A stretch of 64,000 bases of DNA, taken from assembly GCA_964587555.1 (NCBI GenBank), contig CAZPLR010000003.1:16419-80418 (forward strand), in the 5' to 3' direction. The stretch comes from JAHHTP01 sp964587555. Its GTDB lineage: Bacteria; Bacillota; Clostridia; Oscillospirales; Ruminococcaceae. The notes under the pieces were generated by a model, which saw only the letters and a program-made list of their open reading frames with translations, was not told the DNA's origin and did not search any database. The first letter of the stretch is position 1, and the number at the start of each line of letters is the position of its first letter. Both the position numbers and the translations under genes were made by a program. Positions 9,075 to 18,025 of the stretch are shown piece by piece.

Positions 9075-9344
9075 TTAGATTTTGTGCATCGAATTAAAAA
9101 TATCCTCGTGCATCACATGGATGCTCAAATTCATGTTTGCGCCTAAAATATCCATCTTATCCCGCAGTACGCCGATGTCCACGCTCATACCGGAAATATC
9201 CACCATCATGACCATAACGAACATCTCCTGCATGACCGTCTGGGTCACGTCGATGATGCTTGCGCCCTGCTCGGCGCAAAGGGTGCTGACCTTCGCTAAA
9301 ATGCCGACCGTGTCCTTGCCGACTACAGTAATAATCGCACGCAT
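9075..9344 (-). CDS. UPF0237 ACT-domain protein
   Basis: This 89-residue protein is a single ACT domain of the UPF0237 family (MRAIITVVGKDTVGILAKVS). ACT domains usually bind amino acids as allosteric signals. It is the normal upstream neighbour of UPF0210 genes, which suggests it senses a ligand for that partner. Spacing to ridA (21 bases) and UPF0210 (23 bases) is operonic. Confidence 0.93.
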   Translation of the reverse strand: MRAIITVVGKDTVGILAKVSTLCAEQGASIIDVTQTVMQEMFVMVMMVDISGMSVDIGVLRDKMDILGANMNLSIHVMHEDIFNSMHKI

Positions 9345-9365
9345 AAAAACTCTTTCCTTTCCCGC

Positions 9366-9743
9366 TTAATCCAGCGCGCAGATAACCTCAACCTCTGCCA
9401 AAACGTTTTTTGGAAGCGTTTTTACCGCCACACAGGAGCGCGCCGGCTTTTCGGTAATGTACTGAGCGTAAACCTCGTTAAAAGCTGCAAAATCAGCCAT
9501 ATCCGCCAAAAAGCAAACTGTTTTGACAACGTTTTCCATCTTACCGCCCGCAGCTTCCACCACAGCGGTTAAATTCTTCATGATCTGCGCGGTCTGCTCT
9601 CTGATGCCGCCCTCTACCACCTCTCCGGTCTGCGGATTAAGCGCGATCTGCCCAGAAGTAAACAGCAGATTTCCAACCTTTACCGCCTGAGAATACGGTC
9701 CAATCGCAGCAGGTGCATCGTTTGTGTGAATCCTTGTAAACAT
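9366..9743 (-). CDS. ridA: RidA family enamine/imine deaminase
   Basis: The 125-residue protein has the RidA/YjgF pattern: IGPYSQAVKVGNLLFTSGQ near the start, and the substrate-binding Arg in KPARSCVAV. RidA hydrolyses the reactive enamines and imines that PLP enzymes such as IlvA release, protecting other enzymes. Here it sits directly after ilvA, which makes that role very likely. The second ATG (9741-9743) is preferred because AGGAG is seven bases before it; the first ATG at 9749 is too close to the ribosome site. Confidence 0.95.
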   Translation of the reverse strand: MFTRIHTNDAPAAIGPYSQAVKVGNLLFTSGQIALNPQTGEVVEGGIREQTAQIMKNLTAVVEAAGGKMENVVKTVCFLADMADFAAFNEVYAQYITEKPARSCVAVKTLPKNVLAEVEVICALD

Positions 9744-9762
9744 ACTCATTCTCCTATCCTTT

Positions 9763-10959
9763 TCAGTCGATCACATGGTATCCGTTTTGGATCAGCGCAT
9801 GGCGGATCTCGTTAACATGCACATGATCGCGGGTTTCCATTCGAAGCTTCAGGTAACAGCCGGATACGGCGCCATCTACGTCGGTACGGTCGTGATGCAC
9901 CGAAACAACATTCGCGCCCATATCCGCAACAATTGCGGAAACGCCCTTTAACTCGCCCGGTCTATCCTGAAGCTCAATCGTCAGATCGGCGCTCCTGCCG
10001 CTTTTCAACAGACCGCGGGAGATGACCTTTGACAAGATTGTCACGTCGATATTGCCGCCGGAAACCAAGCAGGCGACCTGCTTGCCAACAACATCCATTT
10101 TATCGAACATCACAGCGGCGACAGCCGCCGCGCCGGCGCCCTCCGCGATCAGCTTCTGCTGCTCGATCAGCGCCAGAATCGCGCAGGAAATCTCATCGTC
10201 GGTGACAGTGACAATATCGTCGACATATTTTTCCACACACTCAAAGGTCAGGTCTCCCGGCGTCTTGACCGCGATGCCGTCAGCAATCGTAAACACGCTC
10301 GAAAGCGTTTCCACCTTATGCTCCCTGTGGGAATTGAACATCGACGGCGCGCCCGCCGCCTGCACGCCGTACACCTTACACTTCGGGTTCAGTTGCTTGA
10401 TCGCAAACGCAACGCCCGAGATAAGACCGCCGCCGCCGACCGGCACAACAACCGCGTCTAAATCCGGAATCTGGTCGAGCAGCTCCAAGCCGATCGTACC
10501 CTGCCCGGCAATGACGTTTTCATCATCGTACGGATGCACAAAGGTATAGCCCTTTTCGTTCTGCAAACGGATTGCCTCATCGTGCGCATCGTCATAAACG
10601 CCCTTGACCAAAACCACCTGCGCACCATAGCTGCGGGTCGCTTGGATCTTGGAGATCGGCGCGCTTTCCGGCATACAGATCACCGCCGGAATGCCGTTTT
10701 TCTGCGCAGTCAGCGCAACGCCCTGCGCGTGATTGCCCGCCGAACAGGCGATCACGCCGCGCGCCTTTTCCTCATCGCTTAACGTGCTGATCTTGTAATA
10801 GGCGCCGCGCAGCTTAAAAGAACCGGTTACCTGCAAATTCTCGGTTTTCAAAAAAACCGTCGCCTTTGGGTTGATTTTCGGCGCCTCGATCACCTCGGTC
10901 ACATGCGCTACCCTTTTCAAGACGTGCGCCGCTTGATAAACCTTATCCAATGTAAGCAT
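9763..10959 (-). CDS. ilvA: Threonine ammonia-lyase with C-terminal ACT domain
   Basis: A 398-residue PLP enzyme that converts threonine to 2-oxobutyrate and ammonia. The PLP lysine is in TGSFKLRGAY (K49) and the glycine loop is PVGGGGLISG. Residues about 325-398 form an ACT domain (IELQDRPGELKGVSAIVADM), as in the short, TdcB/IlvA-like clostridial enzymes. Co-transcription with ilvB under a T-box argues for a biosynthetic role, feeding isoleucine. It lies 26 bases after ilvB and 19 before ridA. Confidence 0.95.
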   Translation of the reverse strand: MLTLDKVYQAAHVLKRVAHVTEVIEAPKINPKATVFLKTENLQVTGSFKLRGAYYKISTLSDEEKARGVIACSAGNHAQGVALTAQKNGIPAVICMPESAPISKIQATRSYGAQVVLVKGVYDDAHDEAIRLQNEKGYTFVHPYDDENVIAGQGTIGLELLDQIPDLDAVVVPVGGGGLISGVAFAIKQLNPKCKVYGVQAAGAPSMFNSHREHKVETLSSVFTIADGIAVKTPGDLTFECVEKYVDDIVTVTDDEISCAILALIEQQKLIAEGAGAAAVAAVMFDKMDVVGKQVACLVSGGNIDVTILSKVISRGLLKSGRSADLTIELQDRPGELKGVSAIVADMGANVVSVHHDRTDVDGAVSGCYLKLRMETRDHVHVNEIRHALIQNGYHVID

Positions 10960-10985
10960 ATGTAATAGCCCTTCCCTTTTCTTTG

Positions 10986-12665
10986 TTAATCCATCGTCAG
11001 CATCGGCTCGGAGATCGGCGCGCCCGCCTTGACCATCGGCAGCACGTTCAAATCCCGGTCGATGATGCAGTTAATCAGCACCGGGCCGCGATGCGCAAGC
11101 GCCTCCTTCAGCACCGGAACAATATCCGTGACCTTCTCGATTGTCAGCGACAGCACGCCATATGCCTCGCCAAGCTTTTTAAAATCCGTTGTCTGCTGTA
11201 AATCAGTGTGCGAAAAGCGTCTGCCGTAGAAAAGCTTCTGCCACTGGCGCACCATACCAAGCACCTGATTATTAAATACCAGCTCAATTACCGGGATATT
11301 GTAGTGCGCGGCGGTCGAAAGCTCGTTGGCATTCATATGGAACGACCCGTCGCCCGCAATATTGATAACCGGCGTATCCGGAAAAGCAACCTGCGCGCCG
11401 ATTGCAGCGCCCAGCCCATAGCCCATCGTGCCAAGTCCGCCGGAGGTAAGGAAATGCCTTGGATGACGATAGCGGAAAAACTGCGCCGCCCACATCTGAT
11501 GCTGTCCGACCTCTGTCGTGATGATGCAGTTGCTGTCGGTCTGACGCTGCAATTCTCCCAAGACCGCCTGCGGCGTGACCATGCCGTTTTCCTGCTCCAG
11601 CAGCTGGGAAACCGGATATTCCTCCATCATCTTATACATCACCGCCATCCACTCCGGATGGGACTGCTGTGTCAGATACGGCAGCAGCCGGTGCAGCACC
11701 GCCTTCGCATCGCCATTTAAGAAATGATTCACCCGCACATTCTTATCCTGCTCCTTGGTGTCGATATCGATCTGGATGATGCGGCAGTCGGTCGCAAAGG
11801 TTGCGGTATCGCAGGTCAGGCGGTCGGAAAAACGGGTGCCGATCGCAAGCAGCAGATCACAGTTGGACACCGCGTAGGAGGAGGTCTTGGTTCCATGCAT
11901 TCCGGTCATGCCAATATAGCGCGGATCGAATTGGTCGTATCCGCCTTGGCACATCAGCGAGCAGGATACCGGCGCGTCAAGAAGCGCTGCAATCTGTTTG
12001 ACCTCGGCAAAAGCGTCAGACGCAACCACGCCGCCGCCGCAATAGATCATCGGACGCTTGGAGGCGTTTAATTCCGCTGCAACAGCCTCGAAATCCCCCT
12101 CGGCCTCACGCTCCTCAATCGAAATTTCCTTTGGCGCCTGCGGCTCATATTCGCAGGAGATCGCGGTAATATCCTTTGGAATATCGATCAGAACCGGACC
12201 TTTTCTGCCGGAGCGCGCAAGCGTGAACGCCTCTCGGATGGTTGGCGCAAGCTCTTTGATATCGGTGACAATATAGGACTTCTTAGTCACCGGCGCGACG
12301 ATCGATTTAATATCGACCTCTTGAAAGCTCTGCTTGCCGAGCAGATCGCGGCTTACATTCCCAGTAAACGCAACAATTGGAATGGAATCCATGTACGCGG
12401 TGGCAATGCCAGTCACAAGATTGGTGGCGCCCGGGCCGGAGGTTGCGATGCACACGCCCACCTTTCCGGTCGCTCTGGCGTAGCCGTCCGCCGCGTGCGC
12501 AGCCGCCTGTTCATGTGCGGTGCGGATGTGGGTGATCTTATCGCTGTAGCAATAAAGCGCATCGTAAATGTTCAAAACTGCGCCGCCCGGATAACCGAAT
12601 ACGGTGTCCACTCCCTGTTCCAGCAGACACTCCATGATAATGTCCGCGCCCTTTAATACTTTCAT
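10986..12665 (-). CDS. ilvB: Acetolactate synthase, large subunit
   Basis: The 559-residue ThDP enzyme condenses pyruvate with pyruvate or 2-oxobutyrate, the first common step for branched-chain amino acids. The catalytic Glu is E52 in TAHEQAAAHAADGYAR, and the ThDP/Mg motif is GDGSFHMNANEL. Length is standard for the biosynthetic large subunit. The ATG at 12663-12665 has GGAAGGG eight bases upstream. The regulatory small subunit gene ilvN, usually next door, is absent from this operon; ilvA follows instead. Expression is controlled by the T-box leader upstream. Confidence 0.95.
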   Translation of the reverse strand: MKVLKGADIIMECLLEQGVDTVFGYPGGAVLNIYDALYCYSDKITHIRTAHEQAAAHAADGYARATGKVGVCIATSGPGATNLVTGIATAYMDSIPIVAFTGNVSRDLLGKQSFQEVDIKSIVAPVTKKSYIVTDIKELAPTIREAFTLARSGRKGPVLIDIPKDITAISCEYEPQAPKEISIEEREAEGDFEAVAAELNASKRPMIYCGGGVVASDAFAEVKQIAALLDAPVSCSLMCQGGYDQFDPRYIGMTGMHGTKTSSYAVSNCDLLLAIGTRFSDRLTCDTATFATDCRIIQIDIDTKEQDKNVRVNHFLNGDAKAVLHRLLPYLTQQSHPEWMAVMYKMMEEYPVSQLLEQENGMVTPQAVLGELQRQTDSNCIITTEVGQHQMWAAQFFRYRHPRHFLTSGGLGTMGYGLGAAIGAQVAFPDTPVINIAGDGSFHMNANELSTAAHYNIPVIELVFNNQVLGMVRQWQKLFYGRRFSHTDLQQTTDFKKLGEAYGVLSLTIEKVTDIVPVLKEALAHRGPVLINCIIDRDLNVLPMVKAGAPISEPMLTMD

Positions 12666-12943
12666 CCAATAAACCCTTCCTTTCTTACATCGAAACGCGG
12701 GGCAAGTTCGCCCGCTCTTTCGGATGATCCTCCGGCAGCGTATGATCTTTGCCGGAGCCTTCTATTTTTAGACGCACTGCGTATAAAGCCTTTCCCGCCG
12801 GGGTCTTCCGCGCGGTAAAAGGAAAGCTGCATTTTCTGCCTCCCGTCCGGGATCGCCGCGACAGAAGGCAAAATGCGCCGATACGAAAAGCTGTCTGAAG
12901 CAACGTAGGCAATGCGTCCCTGCTATCTCTTAGAATATCGTAT

Positions 12944-13257
12944 AAAAAAAACCTTCATCTCTTTTTCTTTCACAGATAAGAGATGAAAGTCGTAAGGCTT
13001 CCACGGTACCACTCTTTTTGGCGGCAAAAGCCGCCCGCTTTATGAAGGATATCAAGCAATATCCTGATTCTATAACGGGAAAACCCGGGTCTGCTTACTA
13101 TGACTTGGGCAGCCGGCTAAAGGGGGATGCAAGCATCTGTACCCGCGCACTGCCTTCCACCAGCCGGCAGCTCTCTGCGCCGCGCAATACAGACCGCAGG
13201 AGCAAAGCTCCCACCCTGTCAAACGCCTTCTTCTATTTGGACTCAACATCCTTGTTT
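12944..13257 (-). promoter_or_regulatory. T-box riboswitch leader of the ilvB operon
   Basis: The minus-strand leader carries the T-box core AGAGTGGTACCGTGG (13001-13015), which pairs with the 3' end of an uncharged tRNA. A terminator follows: a 10-bp stem (12954-12963 with 12978-12987) and eight T (12944-12951). Upstream are a hairpin ggatat/atatcc and a stem I region with the conserved GCAGAGAGCTGCCGG and GGTGGAAGG elements near 13160-13190. Low levels of a charged branched-chain tRNA should favour read-through. I could not fix the specifier codon by eye. Confidence 0.9.
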
Positions 13258-13263
13258 AATAGT

Positions 13264-13292
13264 AGCATACTACTTTTTGCGAGAAATGTCAA
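13264..13292 (-). promoter_or_regulatory. Promoter of the T-box/ilvB operon
   Basis: TTGACA (13287-13292) and TATGCT (13264-13269) are separated by 17 bases on the minus strand. Transcription would start near 13257, just at the beginning of the T-box leader. Confidence 0.85.
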
Positions 13293-13338
13293 GCCCAAAG
13301 TCAAAAAAAGCCTTTTATACAAAACTTGCTCTGTTCTC

Positions 13339-14199
13339 TTATATTTTTTTACCCGTTGCCTGCGCCGCGGCAGCCTTGATCGTATTCTGCATCAGCATCG
13401 CGATGGTCATCGGACCAACGCCGCCCGGCACCGGCGTAATTGCGCCCGCGACCTCCCGAACCTGCGCAAAATCCACATCCCCGCAAAGCTTTCCTTCGGA
13501 ATTGCGGTTCATGCCGACGTCAATGACCGCCGCTCCCGGCTTGACCATATCGGCAGTGATCACCTTCTCTTTTCCGACCGCCGCAATCAGAATATCCGCA
13601 CGCAGACATTCCTCCTTTAAATTCGGCGTTTTGGAGTGGCAGATCGTGACCGTCGCGTCATCATGCAGCAGAAGCATCGCCATCGGTTTGCCGACAATAT
13701 TGCTTCGGCCGACCACAACAGCGTGCTTTCCGGCTGCCGATACGCCCGCCGCCTTCAGCAGCTCCATGCAGCCCGCCGGAGTACATGGCAGGAAGTCGTA
13801 ATCCCCGATCATAATCTTACCGACGTTCACCGGATGAAACGCATCCACATCCTTGGCAGGCGAGATCGCGCGCAGAACCTTAGCTTCGTCAATCTGCTTC
13901 GGCAGCGGGAGCTGCACCAAAATGCCGTTAATCGACGTATCCCTGTTCAGCCCCTCCACAACCGACAAAAGCTCGCCCTCGGTCGTGTCTGCGTTCAAAA
14001 GCACCTGCTCGGAGCGGATACCGCAAAATTCACAGGCCTTTACCTTGTTGCGCACATATACCTTTGAAGCGGGATCGTCCCCAACTAAAACCACCGCCAG
14101 CGCCGGAGCAATCCCCTGCTCCTTTAACGCCGCAGCCTTTCTCGCCGCATCCTCCTTCACCTTCTGCGAAACCGCCTTGCCGTCTATCACTACCGCCAT
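13339..14199 (-). CDS. folD: Methylenetetrahydrofolate dehydrogenase/cyclohydrolase
   Basis: This 286-residue enzyme interconverts methylene-, methenyl- and formyl-tetrahydrofolate with NADP. It shows the family motifs YVRNKVKAC (active-site Lys), QLPLPKQ, KDVDAFHPVN and VVGRSNIVGKP. The ATG at 14197-14199 follows GGGAGAGG. It is the last gene of the yfmF operon, 16 bases after the COG2509 flavoprotein. No clear hairpin terminator follows; the ilvB promoter lies 47 bases downstream. Confidence 0.96.
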   Translation of the reverse strand: MAVVIDGKAVSQKVKEDAARKAAALKEQGIAPALAVVLVGDDPASKVYVRNKVKACEFCGIRSEQVLLNADTTEGELLSVVEGLNRDTSINGILVQLPLPKQIDEAKVLRAISPAKDVDAFHPVNVGKIMIGDYDFLPCTPAGCMELLKAAGVSAAGKHAVVVGRSNIVGKPMAMLLLHDDATVTICHSKTPNLKEECLRADILIAAVGKEKVITADMVKPGAAVIDVGMNRNSEGKLCGDVDFAQVREVAGAITPVPGGVGPMTIAMLMQNTIKAAAAQATGKKI

Positions 14200-14215
14200 G
14201 CTTTCCTCTCCCTTC

Positions 14216-15589
14216 TCATTGTGCGGTATCCGCCAGATACCGCGCCACATAAACGCCGCTTGCAGAGGCGTGCGAAAGCGAGTGGGTCACACCGCTCCCA
14301 TCTCCAATGACAAAAAGCCCCGGATATCGCGTCTGCAAATGCTGATCCAGCGCGACCTCCATGTTGTAAAATTTGACCTCCACGCCATATAAAAGCGTAT
14401 CGTCGCCCGCTGTTCCCGGCGCGATCTTATCCAGCGCGTAAATCATCTCAATGATATCGTCTAAAATGCGCTTAGGGATCACAAGGCTTAAATCGCCCGG
14501 TGTCGCGGACAGGGTCGGCGTAAAAAAGGACTTCTCAATCCGTTTTGCAGTACTGCGCTGTCCGCGGATCAGATCTCCGAAACGCTGGACGATCACCCCG
14601 CCGCCAAGCATATTGGAAAGCCGTGCGATGCTCTCGCCGTAGCCGTTGCTGTCTCGAAACGGCTCGGTGAAGTTTTTCGAGACCAACAGCGCAAAGTTGG
14701 TGTTATTCGTCTGGAGCGCCGGATCCTCGTAGCTGTGTCCGTTCACAGTAACAATGCCGTTTGTATTTTCTGTGACTACTGCGCCCTTTGGATTCATACA
14801 GAAGGTGCGCACCTTATCCTGATACTTTTTCGTCCGGTAAACAATCTTGCTTTCATAAAGCTCGTCGGTGATCGATTGAAAGACCGGCGCAGGCAGTTCG
14901 ACCCGCACGCCGATATCCACCCTGCTCGAATGGGTTGGGATATCCAACTCCCTGCAAACCTGTTCCATCCACTTGCTGCCGCTGCGTCCAACCGAGATGA
15001 TACAGTATCGCGCCGTATAGGCTTTGTCCTTGGCGACAACCGTATATCCGCCATCCTGCGCCTTAACGCTGACAGCCGGCGTTTCAAAGAAGAACGTCAC
15101 TTTCTCCTTCAGCGCGCCGTAAAGTTTTGTCAGCACCTCGTAATTGATGTCGGTTCCCAGATGCCGCACCGACGCATCGAGCAGATGGAGATCGTTTTGC
15201 AGGCATTTGCGTTTAAAACCAGTATCTGCGGTGGAGTAAAGCTTGGTTTTTCCGCCGCCGCAGGAAACGTTGATCTGATCGACATATTCCATCAGCTCTA
15301 TCGCCTTTTTTCTGCCGATATATTCATGCAGCGTACCGCCGAATTCATTGGTGATATTGTACTTTCCGTCCGAAAACGCCCCCGCGCCGCCGAACCCGTT
15401 CATGATCGCACAGGTCTTACAATTTACGCAGCGCTTGACCTTCTCTCCGTCGATCGGACATCTGCGCTTTTCCAGCCTGCTGCCGTACTCCAACACCGCG
15501 ATCTTCCACTCCGGCTTTAAATGGGTAAGCTCATACGCGGCAAAGATACCGCCCGGTCCTGCCCCAATAATTATAACGTCATAATCCAT
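14216..15589 (-). CDS. FAD-dependent oxidoreductase of the COG2509 type
   Basis: The 457-residue flavoprotein begins with the dinucleotide-binding loop IIGAGPGG (7-14) and ends with GLFVIGDGSGVTHSLSHA. Between lies a conserved cysteine cluster, Cys44, 54, 57 and 60 (CVNCKTC), then GFGGAGAFSDGKYN, the mark of this uncharacterised family. The cysteines could hold a metal or a redox disulfide, which is inference. It lies 17 bases after lgt. The family is clear; substrate and partner are unknown. Confidence 0.85.
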   Translation of the reverse strand: MDYDVIIIGAGPGGIFAAYELTHLKPEWKIAVLEYGSRLEKRRCPIDGEKVKRCVNCKTCAIMNGFGGAGAFSDGKYNITNEFGGTLHEYIGRKKAIELMEYVDQINVSCGGGKTKLYSTADTGFKRKCLQNDLHLLDASVRHLGTDINYEVLTKLYGALKEKVTFFFETPAVSVKAQDGGYTVVAKDKAYTARYCIISVGRSGSKWMEQVCRELDIPTHSSRVDIGVRVELPAPVFQSITDELYESKIVYRTKKYQDKVRTFCMNPKGAVVTENTNGIVTVNGHSYEDPALQTNNTNFALLVSKNFTEPFRDSNGYGESIARLSNMLGGGVIVQRFGDLIRGQRSTAKRIEKSFFTPTLSATPGDLSLVIPKRILDDIIEMIYALDKIAPGTAGDDTLLYGVEVKFYNMEVALDQHLQTRYPGLFVIGDGSGVTHSLSHASASGVYVARYLADTAQ

Positions 15590-15606
15590 GCTGCTGCTTT
15601 CTCCTT

Positions 15607-16698
15607 TTATTTGTCACCATTGGCGGAATTTTCCCCTTCCGCGCCGCTTCTCTGCTCCGGTCCGGAGGCGTCCGCGCCAAGCTTTGCTTTCTGCGCCAGC
15701 TCTGATCGATGCTTTGCAAGCTTTTTTTCCTTTTCCGACTGCTGTTCCTTGATCCTCTGCGCCTTCTGTGCCACTATGGTTTTCCATTCCTCGCTGTTTC
15801 CATACGGCTGAAGGTAAGCGTCGTCATGCTGGTTCTTGATCTTAAAGCGCACTGCGAACAATATAATCACCGACGCCGTAACCAGAAGGATCGCAAGAAG
15901 CTGCGAAATGCGCACGCTGCCGAGCATCAAGCTGTCGGTGCGCAGCCCTTCAACCAGCGCGCGTTCTAACCCGTACCAGCCCAGATACATTAAGAAAATC
16001 TCTCCGTCAAACCGGCGGTGCTTGGAGTAAAAATGCAGCAGCACAAAACCGAGCAGGCACCAGATCGACTCATACAAAAAGCACGGATGCACCGGAAGAT
16101 TCGGGTCAACCACGATCCCGGAGGCGGCAAATTCCGCCTGATGCGCGGTCAGATAGTTAACGACGATCTGACCTGTCATGCCCCACGGAAGATCGGTGTT
16201 GCAGCCGAACGCCTCCACATTTACAAAGTTGCCCCAGCGACCGATGCCCTGACCGATCAAAAAGCCTAAGCCAACAACATCCAGAAGCGGCAGGATTTTG
16301 ATCTTGCTGCGCTTGGCAACAATGATTCCGACAAGCAGCGCGCCGATGATGCCGCCGTAGATCGCCATGCCGCCCTCCCATGTCGCAATGATGCGGTAAA
16401 CGCTCTGCCAAAACGCCTTCCAGCTTGAAACATCAAAGCCGTAATCGCTCCAGGAAAACGCGACGTAATAAATTCGCGCGCCCACAATGCCGCCGATGAT
16501 GCCGCCTAAAATCGGGTTTAAGACCTTATCCTCATCGACGCCGAAGCGCTTAAAATTCTTGTACGCATAAACGATCGCAAGAAGCAGCCCGCAGGCGATG
16601 ATGATACCGTACCATGCGATTGTAAAGGAGCCGATATGCAGCTCGTTGTTAAACGTAAATTCCCACCCTAATTTTGGAAACTCTACTGTTCTTTCCAT
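15607..16698 (-). CDS. lgt: Prolipoprotein diacylglyceryl transferase
   Basis: The 363-residue membrane enzyme moves diacylglycerol from phosphatidylglycerol to the lipobox Cys of prolipoproteins. The signature GRWGNFVNVEAFG is present, along with seven or so membrane segments. Compared with typical Lgt of about 260-300 residues, it has an extra charged tail of about 60 residues rich in Lys, Glu and Gln (KAQRIKEQQSEKEKK). The ATG at 16696-16698 lies one base after the yfmH stop. Several lipoproteins in this window are its likely substrates. Confidence 0.94.
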   Translation of the reverse strand: MERTVEFPKLGWEFTFNNELHIGSFTIAWYGIIIACGLLLAIVYAYKNFKRFGVDEDKVLNPILGGIIGGIVGARIYYVAFSWSDYGFDVSSWKAFWQSVYRIIATWEGGMAIYGGIIGALLVGIIVAKRSKIKILPLLDVVGLGFLIGQGIGRWGNFVNVEAFGCNTDLPWGMTGQIVVNYLTAHQAEFAASGIVVDPNLPVHPCFLYESIWCLLGFVLLHFYSKHRRFDGEIFLMYLGWYGLERALVEGLRTDSLMLGSVRISQLLAILLVTASVIILFAVRFKIKNQHDDAYLQPYGNSEEWKTIVAQKAQRIKEQQSEKEKKLAKHRSELAQKAKLGADASGPEQRSGAEGENSANGDK

Positions 16699-16699
16699 T

Positions 16700-18025
16700 T
16701 CATTCCATCCTTTCTGCCGTTTTCTGCGCGTCCGTTTCCGCAGCCGGTTTCTCCGGCAGCGCGATTGACATGACGCTGTTCTCCAACGAAAAGCCGCTTT
16801 GCAGCAGCCGCTGCGCATCCTCTAATGTCAGCGCGCTCAGTTCCCTCAACTCCACATATGCGTCGCTTTCCGCGCAAAAATAAGCGGAAATCATCGTTTC
16901 GGCAATCTCCTCGGCGCTGTCAAATCCGCCGACCAGCGCGCCGTAAAGCGACCGTTTTGCGCAATCGAAAAGCACTGGATCCAGTCCCTCTGCTTTGCAG
17001 CGGAGAATTTCCGCGTCGATCATCCGCCTGACCCGTTCCGGATCCTTGGAGTATCCGCCGAAAATGCAGGCGTTGTAACCGCGTCCAAGCAGCGTTTCGG
17101 TTGAAAAGCCGTTGTCGATCAGACCCTCCTGATACAGCCTTTGATATAACGGGCTGCAATCGCCCGCCAACACATCCAGCACCAGATCATAAAGCAGCCC
17201 ATAGCGCGGCATATCCGCCTCCCCGACCGGGCGTTCCTTAATACCATAGTAAAAAAGCGGCGCTGCGACCGGAAGACGCTCTCGTACCTCACGCTTGGAA
17301 ACCTCTTCTGGCTCATAGATCTCTCCGCGCGTGATCTGCGCCGGCTCATCCGGCAAAAGGTTTTCTTCCACGATTCGAACCGCGCGCTCCTCGTCGAAAT
17401 TGCCGGCGATTGCAACCGCCATATTGCTCAAGCGGTAAAAGCTGCGGTAACAGTCATAAAGCATTCCTTCGTCGATCCTTTCGATGCTCTCAACCGTTCC
17501 GGCAACCTCATAGCGAACCGGATGATTTTGATACATCGCCTGAAGCAAATGAAAATATACCCGCCACGACGGGGTATCCTGATACATCTGAATCTCCTGC
17601 GCGATGATGCCGCGTTCGCGCTGCACATTTTCCTTTGTAAAATACGGGCGCTGCACAAACTGCAAAAGGCAGGCAAGCGACCTCTCAAAATCCTGCGCGG
17701 TGGAAAACAGGTAACAGGTTTTATCAAAGCTTGTAAACGCATTGGCGTGGGCACCGGCTTTCGAAAAAAGCTCAAACGCATCGCCATCCTCGCTTTCAAA
17801 CAGCTTATGCTCCAAATAATGCGCGACTCCCTGCGGAATTTGGATAAAGCCTTCCCCCGCGTTCTTTTGAAAAACGGTATCGGTTGAGCCAAATTTTACA
17901 CCGAACACAGCGTAAGCGGTTGAAGACGACTCCATCGGATAGCACAGGAGCTTTAGCCCCGACGCATGGGTGTAGACATGGTATTCCTCGTTTAATTCCG
18001 CACTGCGGATAATCTCCTTTTTCAT
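16700..18025 (-). CDS. yfmH: M16 peptidase family protein YfmH
   Basis: A 441-residue M16 (insulinase-type) protein with the inverted zinc motif HYLEH (H69, E72, H73), so it can be catalytic. Together with the adjacent YfmF it matches the YfmF/YfmH pair, named for its association with 5-aminopentanol modification of EF-P in Bacillus. No EF-P modification genes are in this window. The ATG overlaps the yfmF stop (ATGA), indicating coupled translation of a heterodimer. Confidence 0.88.
   Translation of the reverse strand: MKKEIIRSAELNEEYHVYTHASGLKLLCYPMESSSTAYAVFGVKFGSTDTVFQKNAGEGFIQIPQGVAHYLEHKLFESEDGDAFELFSKAGAHANAFTSFDKTCYLFSTAQDFERSLACLLQFVQRPYFTKENVQRERGIIAQEIQMYQDTPSWRVYFHLLQAMYQNHPVRYEVAGTVESIERIDEGMLYDCYRSFYRLSNMAVAIAGNFDEERAVRIVEENLLPDEPAQITRGEIYEPEEVSKREVRERLPVAAPLFYYGIKERPVGEADMPRYGLLYDLVLDVLAGDCSPLYQRLYQEGLIDNGFSTETLLGRGYNACIFGGYSKDPERVRRMIDAEILRCKAEGLDPVLFDCAKRSLYGALVGGFDSAEEIAETMISAYFCAESDAYVELRELSALTLEDAQRLLQSGFSLENSVMSIALPEKPAAETDAQKTAERME

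Noticed and set aside
12685..12912. Possible leader peptide or small gene before ilvB
   Set aside because: The frame of 75 codons is not enriched in Ile, Leu or Val, has no good ribosome site, and a T-box already explains regulation.
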